NCBI RefSeq assembly: GCF_004137245.1
Contig: NZ_SDWS01000016.1
Location: 1 to 49,605, forward strand
Direction: 5' to 3'
DNA length: 49,605 nt
DNA from: Nocardioides glacieisoli
GTDB taxonomy: Bacteria; Actinomycetota; Actinomycetes; Propionibacteriales; Nocardioidaceae
In this document: positions 16,708 through 24,418 of the stretch, piece after piece
Layout: every line of letters begins with the position of its first letter
Numbering within the stretch: position 1 is the stretch's first letter
Program-made: the position numbers and the translations under genes
The notes under the pieces: model-generated
Database searches by the model: none
Seen by the model: the letters and a program-made list of their open reading frames with translations, nothing else
What the model was told of the DNA's origin: nothing

Positions 16708-17127
16708 TCAGCCGAACTTCACGAACGCGCGCAGGGAGCCGTCATCGAAGTCACGCGTCTCCGCGAAGCCGAGGGATTCGTAGAACGCACGCTGGCCCGG
16801 CTCGTCGTCGGTGAGCAGGACCTTCTGCCGGACCGACTCGAACGGGGCGAAAGCTTCCTCGACGAGCCGCTTCCCCAAACCGTGCCGTTGCTCGGCTGGT
16901 CGGACCACGACGTCCTGGAGGTAGGCGATCGTGGCGCCGTCACTGATGACGCGGGCGAGACCGAGGAGCTGCCCGTCCCGTCGAGCCGTTGCGACGCGGC
17001 TGGACCCCTGCATCGCGCGGTGCAGGGTCGCCGGGTCCCGCGCGTACGTCGCCCACCCGACGGCGTCGTACAGGCTCACGAGCTCGTCCCTGGTCGGGAT
17101 CTCGGCGGCTGTGATGTCGACAGTCAT
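16708..17127 (-). CDS. GNAT N-acetyltransferase
   Basis: A 139-residue GNAT protein. The acetyl-CoA-binding A motif is visible as VVVRPAEQRHGLGKRLVEEA (about residues 75-94), followed by VLLTDDEPGQRAFYESLGF and a final beta strand. GNATs transfer acetyl from acetyl-CoA to amines of small molecules or proteins; the substrate is not predictable. I used ATG at 17127, whose product begins with MTVDITAAEIPTRDELV, rather than a much longer frame. It ends convergently with the upstream membrane-protein gene. Confidence 0.85.
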   Translation of the reverse strand: MTVDITAAEIPTRDELVSLYDAVGWATYARDPATLHRAMQGSSRVATARRDGQLLGLARVISDGATIAYLQDVVVRPAEQRHGLGKRLVEEAFAPFESVRQKVLLTDDEPGQRAFYESLGFAETRDFDDGSLRAFVKFG

Positions 17128-17134
17128 CTGGGCA

Positions 17135-17683
17135 TCATCGTCCTGATTGCTGCACCCCTGACTGCTCGTGCGGCAGCAGCGGGGACTCACCGATGGACTG
17201 GGGAACGACTGCACCGGTGGCTGTGTCGACGACGTCAATGCCTGCGGCGTGGTACCTCTCCCATCCAGCCAGCGCGGGGTTGGCGCGCTCGGCAGACGCG
17301 AGGCGCCGGTGCTCATCGCTGGTGACGGTGCAGGCGATAGCGAAGTGGGTGAGCAGCATCTCCACCGCCTCGGGTGACTCCATCATCCGCTCGATGAGCC
17401 ACTTGCGAGGGAACACGTGCTCGTGCTCGAGATGCGTCGGATCGGTGATGTCCAGGGCACCTGTGGACCGATACCGAGTTCCGTACTTGCCGTTGGCAGT
17501 CCCATGGGTGAGGAGGACGAGTACGTACTTGCTCAGCAGCTCCCTCTTGGTCACCTCCCGGATGTCCGGCGCATTGACGGCGAAGGTCGCGATCGCGATC
17601 GCATCGCGGCGTACGGCATCCGCCTGCGCCGGGGCGACCCAGCGCCCGGAGACAGGCGGATGGTCGAGGTCGTCAGGACTCAT
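17135..17683 (-). CDS. HNH-like nuclease domain protein
   Basis: A 182-residue protein of uncertain family. The centre contains HLEHEHVFPRKWLIERM (about 84-100), close to the E-H-x-x-P core of HNH/DUF1524-type nucleases, flanked by helical regions. A second catalytic motif is not obvious, so nuclease activity is uncertain. ATG at 17683 gives a natural N-terminus (MSPDDLDHPP); a longer frame upstream looks non-coding. The gene lies 7 bp from the GNAT gene and may share its transcript. Confidence 0.5.
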   Translation of the reverse strand: MSPDDLDHPPVSGRWVAPAQADAVRRDAIAIATFAVNAPDIREVTKRELLSKYVLVLLTHGTANGKYGTRYRSTGALDITDPTHLEHEHVFPRKWLIERMMESPEAVEMLLTHFAIACTVTSDEHRRLASAERANPALAGWERYHAAGIDVVDTATGAVVPQSIGESPLLPHEQSGVQQSGR

Positions 17684-17984
17684 GGCGACACTATGACCGC
17701 TGACACCGACGCTCCGTGGCGTCACACGGGACGGCCCTGCCGAGCACCAGGCTCGGCAGGGCCTCGACCACGCATGTTTTGCCCCCATGACATGGTCGTG
17801 CCCTGTAAGTGACACGCCACGGCCGCTTGATACATGCGTCTCACCCCTGGGGCGGGGCGCGTCAGGGTGGTCCAGACGCCTGACCCGGATGTGGCCATTC
17901 CAGCCCGGTGGGCCGAGGTGTGTCCCTAACCTCGATGAACGTGCGGGCACTGTGGGGTCCCGCCGACAGATCCGGGGGGATTTG
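17684..17984. other. Divergent gap with hairpin and repeat copy 1
   Basis: Contains a 13-bp perfect stem (17733-17745 with 17751-17763, 5-nt loop, no T-run) and, 30 bp later, the first copy of a conserved intergenic motif. No gene is visible. The hairpin does not lie after either flanking gene, which is unusual for a terminator. Confidence 0.6.
17793..17848 (+). repeat. Intergenic direct repeat, copy 1
   Basis: GGTCGTGCCCTGTAAGTG (17794-17811), then 16 bp, then TGATACAT and a CACCC tract. A second copy with the same spacing lies downstream of the lipoprotein gene at 18494-18547. Each copy follows a stem-loop by about 30 bp. Type of element is unknown. Confidence 0.6.
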
Positions 17985-18422
17985 ATGAACAAGCAGTCAT
18001 GCCCGTGGCCGGCCGCCGTCGCGCTGGCCCTGGGGCTCGCGTTGTCCAGCTGCGCGCTCGAGGAGCCGGCGTCCGGCGATGCACCGTCGCGGGCCGACAA
18101 GGTGAAGGACCGAAAGCAGAAGGCCGCCGCGAAGAAACGGAAGACAGCTGCGGGCAAGGCGCCGTCCAAGAAGGCGACGGCCGCTGCCAAGGCGAAGCCG
18201 AAGCCGAAGCCTGCACCCAAGTCTCAACGGAAGCCTGCACCCGAGCAGGTGTGGGTCTGCTCGTGGTCACCCACCTTCGACGACGACTGGCACAACGACG
18301 TCTTGTGCGACAACGGCATCGCCAGCGAGCGCCCGCGTCTGCGTGAGGGGGACGACTTCGTCGAGCAGGCGGAGATGATGGAGTCGGCCAAGGAGTACGC
18401 GCGCCAGCGCAACGCCGGTTGA
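17985..18422 (+). CDS. Lys/Ala/Pro-rich lipoprotein
   Basis: A 145-residue lipoprotein. The signal peptide ends with LALSSC, a lipobox with Cys22 as the anchor. About 55 residues rich in Lys, Ala and Pro follow (KAAAKKRKTAAGKAPSKK), able to lie along the anionic cell wall. The C-terminal domain of about 60 residues is acidic and has two cysteines (WVCSW, VLCDN). ATG at 17985 with GGGGGGA upstream is well supported; a longer frame upstream is rejected. Function is unknown. It is flanked by the two copies of the intergenic repeat motif. Confidence 0.7.
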   Translation: MNKQSCPWPAAVALALGLALSSCALEEPASGDAPSRADKVKDRKQKAAAKKRKTAAGKAPSKKATAAAKAKPKPKPAPKSQRKPAPEQVWVCSWSPTFDDDWHNDVLCDNGIASERPRLREGDDFVEQAEMMESAKEYARQRNAG

Positions 18423-18436
18423 GCACCCAGACAGAC

Positions 18437-18468
18437 GACCCCGCCGAGCGGTGGGACTCGACGGGGTC
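18437..18468 (+). terminator. Hairpin terminator after lipoprotein gene
   Basis: A 12-bp stem with one mismatch (GACCCCGCCGAG pairs with CTCGACGGGGTC) and an 8-nt loop lies 15 bp past the lipoprotein stop. No T-run is seen, as is common in actinobacteria. Confidence 0.65.
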
Positions 18469-18493
18469 TACGACCACGAGTCCCCCACGCCCT

Positions 18494-18547
18494 TGGTCGT
18501 GCCCTGTAGGTGGACGTCGTGGGGCCGGTGATACATCGCCTTCACCC
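18494..18547 (+). repeat. Intergenic direct repeat, copy 2
   Basis: GGTCGTGCCCTGTAGGTG (18495-18512), then 16 bp, then TGATACAT (18529-18536) and CACCC. It matches copy 1 at 17793 in sequence and spacing. It lies between two convergent genes: the lipoprotein gene and the M50 gene. Its purpose is unknown. Confidence 0.6.
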
Positions 18548-18561
18548 TGAGGAGGCTCCCC

Positions 18562-21102
18562 TCACGACGTACCCGACGTCGGGCTGGCCGCCGGGCTCGC
18601 GGACTCCGTCGGGCTTGCGCTCGTCGGGGCCGGGGTGGTGGAACTCGGCGACTCGGTCGGGGTCGGGCTCGGCGTCGAGCTGGGTGACTCGGTGGGCGAC
18701 TCGCTGGGTGACTCGCTGGGCGTCGGGCTCGGCGTCGGACTCAGGGTCGTGGTCGTGCTCTCCGACGGGGTGGGCGTCGGCGTTTCGGAGGTCGTCTCGG
18801 ACGGGCTCGGCGAGCTGCTCTCGGTCGGCGTCTCCGACTCGGTCGTGGGCGGCTCGTCCGTGGGGCTCGGCGTCTCGGTCCCGCCCAACGGCCCGACGTC
18901 CGCCTCGATGATGTCGAGGACCTGCTGCTCGTAGGCCGTGAGCTGGTCCTGGATCTCGTCGAGAGGGACCTGGGTGATGGTCGCGCCGTAGGCGGCGATC
19001 TGCTCCCACAGCTCGTTGATCGAGGCGATCGCCTCCTCGCTCAACGTGGCCGGCACGGTGAGGAAGAGCTGCACGGCGAGCGCGTACGTCAGGCAGCTCG
19101 TGCACTCGTAGTTGGCGGCGACAGCGAGGTTCTGCGGCACCGCCACGTCCACGTCACCGACGACGAGCACGATCTGGAAAGCGACGGCGACGGCTGCGCA
19201 ATTGGTGCAGCTGGCCGCCGCGAAGGCCTCGTTGGTGTTCTCGGCCGGCTCGGAGCCATCGGCCCAGACGAGCGCGAACGCGACCGAGTACGACGCCGTG
19301 TCGTCGGTGGTGTTGACCGCGACCGCCTGGTTGTCGCCCTCACCCGGCGCCAGCGGCTCGTCGAAGGGGAAGATCCACGTGTCGTCGCCACCCGTCGTGT
19401 CCTGCGGGGCTGTCGTCGGCGTCGACGTCGGAGTCGGCGTCGGGCTGGCCGAACCGGTCGGCTCGTCCGTCGGCGTCGAGGTGGGCGTCGAAGTGGGCGT
19501 CGAGGTCGGCGTCGCCTGAGTGGTGGGGTCGGTGGTCGCCGCGCCGCCGTCGGGCACGAGGACGGTGGCGAGCTGCGGAGCCCCGCGGGTCGGGAGTGCG
19601 ACGTCGTCCGGCCACATCACCGTGCCGGCGCCCTCGTCGCCGACGTCGAGGGACTGCGACGCGGAGGCCGGCAGGACGCTGCCGAGCGTCCCGCGCTCGT
19701 AGGCCTGGATGGGACGGTAGCGCTCCTCGGAAGGCCACCATGCGAGCACCAGGGCCGCCATGATCGCGAGGGCCGTCACCCCGGCCAGCGCGCGTTGGAG
19801 GGGCTTGCCCGCAGTACGCCGCAGCACGGCGCCGCCGACCTGTCGGACCAGCCGGACGAGGACGTAGGCGAACGCCGCGATCGGCAGCACGACGACGACC
19901 ATGGCGAGCGCACGGGCCGCGACGGAGATCAGGTCGCCGTCACCCCAGGCCGCGGCCATCCGGTCCTGTTGCGCACCCGCAGCGGCCCAGGCCGTGCCGA
20001 CAAGGCGGGGAAGCGTCAGGATCATCAGCACCGTCACCCCGATCAGCACGGGCACCACGGTGAGCACCCATGCCGTGACCACCGCGCGCGCCCACGGCTT
20101 CAGCGCCCGGGCGTCCGGGTGTGCGGGACGCCACGGGACCAGGCTCTTCAGGATCGGTCCGATGCGTGCGAAGAGGTCGGGCACTCCGGTGAGGTCGGCC
20201 AGCACGTGGTAGCCGTCGAACCGGACGAACGGCAGCAGCTGGCGAAGCATCTGCAGGATCTGGGTCGCGACGAGCAGGAGGATGGCGTCGTAGCGGGTGA
20301 CCCACCAGACGCCGACCGTGAGCACCGCGACGATCGCGTTGAAGTAGAGGCCACCCAGGTCCGTACGCAGCCGCCCTGCGCGACCGAGGCGGTAGGAGTC
20401 GGTGACGTCGGTGTAGAAGGCAGGCCACACGAGGTAGAGCCCGGCTCCCATCACGCCCGGCGTCGCGCCCCCACGTCGGGCGGCCGCAGCGTGGCCGAAC
20501 TCGTGGAAGCCGGCCGACAGGACCGTCATCGCGAGGACTGCCAGCAGCAGACCCGGCCGCGCGAAGGCCTCGTGGGTGGCGGAGGCCAGCCCCTTGTCGA
20601 GGAGCACCCACCACGTGATCCAGGCGAAGACCGCCAGCAGCGGGACGAACACGACCGGGTGGAACAGGGTCGTGAACGGCTCGGTGAGGCGCCGCGTCTT
20701 CTCCTCGTCGGTGACCGCCACCTTGAAGCGCAGCCCGAGCAGCGGATTGCTGCGCGGCGCCGCGGGGGTCGTGCCGTCGTGGGACGTCACCAGACCCGTC
20801 GGGTGGAGCTTCTCGACGAGCTCGCGCGCGTTCGCCTCCGACACGGGCTTGCCCGTCGCAGCAGCCACGGCATCTGCCACGTCGGCGTACGACCGGCGCC
20901 CGTCCAGTGCGGAGAGCGTGGCGTAGAGCAGGGGCGTCAGCTGGACGGTCTGCCCGTCCGCGCGGCGCGCGAGGGCCGGCGGCGTGCGGTAGCCGGAGCC
21001 CTCCATCTCGCCCACCAGCACCACACCGTCGGCGCGCGCGGGCGCGGCGGAGCCCCCGGTCCCGGGCGAACCGGTGACCGGGGGCGAGACCGCGTCGGTC
21101 AC
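18562..21102 (-). CDS. M50 intramembrane metalloprotease with PqqD-like and CxxC domains
   Basis: An 846-residue protein. Residues about 38-105 read like a PqqD-type winged helix (LTPLLYATLSALDGRRSYAD), the fold that binds RiPP leaders. A multi-helix M50 core follows: HEFGH at 200-204 and the third metal ligand in LLPFVRFDGYH (289-299, Asp296). After the last helix, an ectodomain has two CxxC pairs (CTNC near 631, CTSC near 665) between Thr/Pro-rich linkers, and the last 110 residues are Ser/Pro/Thr-rich. GTG start overlaps the stop of the upstream repeat protein by 4 bp (GTGA). Peptide maturation or release of that partner is inferred from coupling and domains; family members are often called peptide zinc metalloproteases. 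Confidence 0.8.
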   Translation of the reverse strand: MTDAVSPPVTGSPGTGGSAAPARADGVVLVGEMEGSGYRTPPALARRADGQTVQLTPLLYATLSALDGRRSYADVADAVAAATGKPVSEANARELVEKLHPTGLVTSHDGTTPAAPRSNPLLGLRFKVAVTDEEKTRRLTEPFTTLFHPVVFVPLLAVFAWITWWVLLDKGLASATHEAFARPGLLLAVLAMTVLSAGFHEFGHAAAARRGGATPGVMGAGLYLVWPAFYTDVTDSYRLGRAGRLRTDLGGLYFNAIVAVLTVGVWWVTRYDAILLLVATQILQMLRQLLPFVRFDGYHVLADLTGVPDLFARIGPILKSLVPWRPAHPDARALKPWARAVVTAWVLTVVPVLIGVTVLMILTLPRLVGTAWAAAGAQQDRMAAAWGDGDLISVAARALAMVVVVLPIAAFAYVLVRLVRQVGGAVLRRTAGKPLQRALAGVTALAIMAALVLAWWPSEERYRPIQAYERGTLGSVLPASASQSLDVGDEGAGTVMWPDDVALPTRGAPQLATVLVPDGGAATTDPTTQATPTSTPTSTPTSTPTDEPTGSASPTPTPTSTPTTAPQDTTGGDDTWIFPFDEPLAPGEGDNQAVAVNTTDDTASYSVAFALVWADGSEPAENTNEAFAAASCTNCAAVAVAFQIVLVVGDVDVAVPQNLAVAANYECTSCLTYALAVQLFLTVPATLSEEAIASINELWEQIAAYGATITQVPLDEIQDQLTAYEQQVLDIIEADVGPLGGTETPSPTDEPPTTESETPTESSSPSPSETTSETPTPTPSESTTTTLSPTPSPTPSESPSESPTESPSSTPSPTPTESPSSTTPAPTSASPTESASPAASPTSGTS

Positions 21103-22046
21103 GGCTGCGGCTGGTCGGGCTGGGAGATCTCCGAGGTCTGGTCCGCGGTCGCGGCGGCGTCGCCGGTGATGTTCTGGTTGATGATCGCGTCCTGCTGGGC
21201 AACGGCGACCGCGTCGCTGTCGACGGACCCGATGTTCGCGGCCACGGCGGCATCGATGGGCGCGGCCACGTTGGCGTTGGCCGCCACGGCGCCGTTGATC
21301 GGCGCAGCGATGTCGGCGTCGGCAGCCAGGTCGACGTTGACGTTGAGGAGGTTGCCGTCGGTGAAGCCGCCAAGGTCCTCGGTGACGCCGTCCACGCCGT
21401 CAGTCACGCCGTCAGTCACGCCGTCGGTCACGCCGTCGGTCACGCCGTCGGTCACGCCGTCGGTCACGCCGTCGGTCACGCCGTCGGTCACGCCGTCGGT
21501 TACGCCGTCGGTCACGCCGTCGACGGTGTCGGTGACCCCATCGGTCGCGCCGCCCGTCACGCCGTCGACGGTGTCGGTGACCCCATCGGTCGCGCCACCC
21601 GTCACGCCGTCGACGGTGTCGGTGACCCCGTCGGTCGCACCGTCGAGCGAGATCGGACCCGCACCCGTCCCGCCCACGGCGCCATCGATGCCCGTGGTCG
21701 TTGCGTCCGTCGAGGTGGGGGTCGCCGCGGCATCGCCCTGCTCGATGGTGCTGTCCTGGGTGGACTCCGCGGTCGCGTCCGCAGTGATGTCCTGGTTGAT
21801 CATCACGCCCTGGTCGGCGAGCGCCTGCGCGCTCGAGCCCTCCGACAGGATGTTCGCGCCGACGGCGGCGTCGATCGGAGCCGCGACGTTGGCGTTGGCC
21901 GCCACCGCCAGGTCGATCGGAGCGGCGGCATCGATGGCCAGGTCGAGGTCGGCGTTGAGGTCGAGGATGGACACGACCTCCTTGTCCGGGAGCGCGGTCG
22001 CGCTCTCGGCAGCCATGTCCTCAGCTGAAAGACCTTCGTTGCTCAT
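21099..22046 (-). CDS. (DGVT)n repeat protein, likely M50 substrate
   Basis: A 315-residue acidic protein with no signal peptide and no known family. The N-terminal part (LPDKEVVSILDLNADLDLA, about 19-37) resembles a leader. Two similar modules (AVAANANVAAPIDAAV..., then IINQ-ITGDA-like) lie at about 45-95 and 250-300, flanking the repeats: three 15-residue units (DGVTDTVDGVTGGAT) and about ten DGVT units. It is nearly free of Cys, Lys and Arg. ATG at 22046 has AAGGGG upstream. The stop overlaps the M50 protease start by 4 bp, so the two are made together. Substrate status is inference; a repetitive adhesive or surface role is an alternative. Confidence 0.75.
   Translation of the reverse strand: MSNEGLSAEDMAAESATALPDKEVVSILDLNADLDLAIDAAAPIDLAVAANANVAAPIDAAVGANILSEGSSAQALADQGVMINQDITADATAESTQDSTIEQGDAAATPTSTDATTTGIDGAVGGTGAGPISLDGATDGVTDTVDGVTGGATDGVTDTVDGVTGGATDGVTDTVDGVTDGVTDGVTDGVTDGVTDGVTDGVTDGVTDGVTDGVTDGVDGVTEDLGGFTDGNLLNVNVDLAADADIAAPINGAVAANANVAAPIDAAVAANIGSVDSDAVAVAQQDAIINQNITGDAAATADQTSEISQPDQPQP
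21394..21513 (-). repeat. 12-bp tandem repeat (10 units)
   Basis: Ten units of 12 bp, mostly acgccgtcggtc on the + strand, encode Asp-Gly-Val-Thr in the repeat protein. Near identity at the DNA level points to recent slippage expansion, so copy number may vary between strains. Confidence 0.95.
21511..21645 (-). repeat. 45-bp tandem repeat (3 units)
   Basis: Three 45-bp units starting at 21511, 21556 and 21601. The first two differ by one base; the third diverges in its last bases. They encode a 15-residue unit of the repeat protein and abut the 12-bp array. Confidence 0.95.
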
Positions 22047-22070
22047 GGTGCGGACCCCTTGGTGACGTGA

Positions 22071-22091
22071 GTGAACAGAACAGGTGTTCAC
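22071..22091. promoter_or_regulatory. Inverted repeat upstream of the repeat-protein gene
   Basis: GTGAACA-N7-TGTTCAC lies 25-45 bp upstream of the start of the repeat-protein/M50 operon. A second palindrome, CCCCTAGGGG, lies at 22121-22130. The first is a plausible dimeric operator; the regulator is unknown. Confidence 0.45.
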
Positions 22092-22145
22092 CCAACGCTG
22101 GATCGCCCACGCGCTCAACACCCCTAGGGGCAGGAACGACGAAGC

Positions 22146-23594
22146 TCAGGCCAGCTCGAAGGCCACCGAGCGCGAGGTCGGGTCGGCCTGCACGAGCTTC
22201 ACCTGGACCTCTTCGCCCAGCGGGAGGTCGGTCGATCCGGAGACCCGGGCCTCGATGGCGGGGTCCTGGATGGTGACGTCGCCCTTCGAGGCGTCCTTCT
22301 CCTCGACCTCGACCACCACGGCGCTGAAGGTCTCGCCGACGCGCTCCTTGAGCAGCTCGGCCTCGCAGAGGTCGACCACGGCGTTCTCGTAGGCGTTCGC
22401 CCGCCGGCCGGACGCGGTCATCGTGTCGGGGAGCTCGGCCATCGCCGAGACGACCCAGTCCGGTACGTCGGTGCCCGCACACAGCGCGACGCAGATCTCG
22501 CCGGCGTAGCGGTCGGCCAGGCGGCGCAGCGGCGCGGTGACGTGGGCGTACTCCGAGGCGAGCGCCGCGTGCTGGGCCAGCTCGGGCAGCTCACCGTTGA
22601 AGGTCACGTAGCCCGCGCCGCGCAGCAGCCGCGTGCAGGCGACGATCATCGCGGCGTGGGTCGGCCTCGACGGGTCGAGGGTGCGGATGAAGTCGGGGTA
22701 GAGCTGCTCGGCCGGCCAGTCGATGCCCAGCGCCCGCGCGGTCCGGTGCAGCCGCTGGACGTCGCGCGGGTCGGCCGGCGGCAGCGTGCGGAGGATGCCG
22801 ACGCGTGCGTAGACCATCAGCGACGCCGCAGCCATCCCGGTGAGGAGCGAGATCTGGGCGTTCCAGGTCTCGACCGCGGAGAGCCGGCGGAACTCCAGCT
22901 CCCAGTGGCCGTCCTCCTCCACCAGCTCCTGCTCGGGCAGCGGCAGGGACACGCCGCCGCGCGCGGCCTCGCGTGCCAGTCGCAGCTCCCCGACCTCCTG
23001 CAGCAGGCCCATCAGCTCGCTCCCGCGACCGGCGTCGATGTCGGCCTGGACGCCCTCGTAGGTCAGCTGGGCGCGCGAGCGCACCAGCGCGCGCTCCACG
23101 TCGACGTCGAACCCCTCACCGGTCTCGTCGACCTTGATCGTCCACAGCAGCGCGGGCCGGGTCTCGTCGGGCAGCAGCGACGCCGCGCCCTCGCTCAGCA
23201 CCGGCGGGTGCAGCGGGATCTTCGAGTCCGCGCCGTAGAGCGTCTCGCCGCGACGGTTGGCCTCGACGTCGACCGGGTCCCCGGCCGACACGAAGGCTGC
23301 GACGTCCGCGATCGCGTAGTGGACGACGTAGCCGTCACCGTCGCGCTCGATGTGCATCGCCTGGTCGAGGTCCTTGGCACCCTCGGGGTCGATCGTGACC
23401 AGCTCGATGTCGGTGCGGTCCAGCTCGGGGAGCCGGGGGTTCGCGGCGGCGTCGGCGGCGGCCCTCTCGACCGCGTCCGGGAACTCCGGTGTGACCTTCT
23501 GCTGCTCCTGGATCGCGACGATGCCGTCGCGCATCTCCTGCGCGCTCACGCTGTCGCCGCTCGCTCGGACCTTCACCACACGGTTGCTGGGCAT
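22146..23594 (-). CDS. RNB-domain (RNase II family) exoribonuclease
   Basis: A 482-residue RNase II-like protein. The catalytic RNB core is visible: TIDPEGAKDLDQAMHIERDG (about 70-89, with the metal-binding Asp residues), followed by HYAIADVAAFV and GETLYGADSKIPLHPPVLSEG. Toward the end, HVTAPLRRLADRY matches the conserved Arg motif. A short C-terminal S1-like region ends the protein. The N-terminal cold-shock domains of RNase II/R are missing, a form common in actinobacteria. It degrades single-stranded RNA 3'->5'. ATG at 23594 is selected; a longer upstream frame is unlike the family. Confidence 0.9.
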   Translation of the reverse strand: MPSNRVVKVRASGDSVSAQEMRDGIVAIQEQQKVTPEFPDAVERAAADAAANPRLPELDRTDIELVTIDPEGAKDLDQAMHIERDGDGYVVHYAIADVAAFVSAGDPVDVEANRRGETLYGADSKIPLHPPVLSEGAASLLPDETRPALLWTIKVDETGEGFDVDVERALVRSRAQLTYEGVQADIDAGRGSELMGLLQEVGELRLAREAARGGVSLPLPEQELVEEDGHWELEFRRLSAVETWNAQISLLTGMAAASLMVYARVGILRTLPPADPRDVQRLHRTARALGIDWPAEQLYPDFIRTLDPSRPTHAAMIVACTRLLRGAGYVTFNGELPELAQHAALASEYAHVTAPLRRLADRYAGEICVALCAGTDVPDWVVSAMAELPDTMTASGRRANAYENAVVDLCEAELLKERVGETFSAVVVEVEEKDASKGDVTIQDPAIEARVSGSTDLPLGEEVQVKLVQADPTSRSVAFELA

Positions 23595-23637
23595 GCCCCC
23601 GACCCTAGCCACACGAGCGATCCCTACGCTTGCCCGC

Positions 23638-24417
23638 GTGCTGATCCTCCTGCCGCCCAGCGAGGGCAAGACCGCTCCGCGCCGCGGCAAGCCGCTCGAC
23701 CTCGCCGCACTGTCGTCGCCGTCCCTCACCGCGACGCGTACGACGCTCCTGCAGGCGCTCACCGACCTCTGCCGCGACGACCCGGACCGGGCCGCGTCCG
23801 TGCTCGGCCTCGGTGCCGGCCAGCGTGACCTCGTGCAGCGCAACGCCGACCTGGCGACCGCACCGACCGCACGCGCCGACGCGATCTACACCGGCGTCCT
23901 CTACGACGCCCTCGGCTCCGGCTCCCTGTCCCCCGCCGCCCGCCGGCGCGCCACCGCCCGCCTCGCGGTCACCAGCTCGCTCTTCGGCATCGTCCGCCCG
24001 GGCGACCGGATCCCGGCCTACCGGCTGTCCGGCGACGCCACCCTCCCGGGCACCGGCTCGGTGGCCGGCGCCTGGCGCGACGTCCTCGGCGAGGCCGTCC
24101 GCGACGCGGTCGGCAGCGGGCTGCTGGTCGACCTCCGCTCCGGGACGTACGCCGCCTTCTGGCGCCCGGAGCCCGACCTCGCGCGGCGCGTGGCGACCGT
24201 CCGCGTCCTCCACGAGTCCGGCGGCAAGCGCACGGTGGTGAGCCACTTCAACAAGGCCACCAAGGGTCGGATCGTCCGCGCGCTGCTCGAGGACGGCGCC
24301 AACCCCGGCACCCCGAAGGCGCTGGCCGCGACCCTGGAGCGCCTCGGCTGGACCGTCGAGGTCGGCGAACGCACGGCGAAGGGCACCCAGCTCGACGTCG
24401 TCGTGTCGGAGGTCTGA
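23638..24417 (+). CDS. yaaA: YaaA-family peroxide-stress protein
   Basis: A 259-residue DUF328/YaaA protein. It begins with MLILLPPSEGKT (GTG start), the family signature, and contains SLFGIVRPGDRIPAYRLSGD (about 115-134) and VSHFNKATKGRIVRAL near the C-terminus, all conserved. In E. coli, YaaA limits intracellular free iron under H2O2 stress and has DNA-binding ability. It is a single gene, divergent from the RNB gene (43 bp apart) and convergent with the FUSC gene, whose stop is 1 bp away. Confidence 0.92.
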   Translation: MLILLPPSEGKTAPRRGKPLDLAALSSPSLTATRTTLLQALTDLCRDDPDRAASVLGLGAGQRDLVQRNADLATAPTARADAIYTGVLYDALGSGSLSPAARRRATARLAVTSSLFGIVRPGDRIPAYRLSGDATLPGTGSVAGAWRDVLGEAVRDAVGSGLLVDLRSGTYAAFWRPEPDLARRVATVRVLHESGGKRTVVSHFNKATKGRIVRALLEDGANPGTPKALAATLERLGWTVEVGERTAKGTQLDVVVSEV

Positions 24418-24418
24418 C

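Noticed and set aside
17793..18547. Riboswitch for c-di-AMP or other known ligand
   Set aside because: The motif lacks recognisable consensus blocks of known actinobacterial riboswitches; the second copy lies between convergent gene ends.
21394..21645. CRISPR array
   Set aside because: Units are contiguous, have no spacers, and encode part of a protein in frame.
19795..22065. 756-codon frame opposite the M50 and repeat genes
   Set aside because: Shadow; contains the repeat array in another frame, giving TPSV repeats, with no start or family support.
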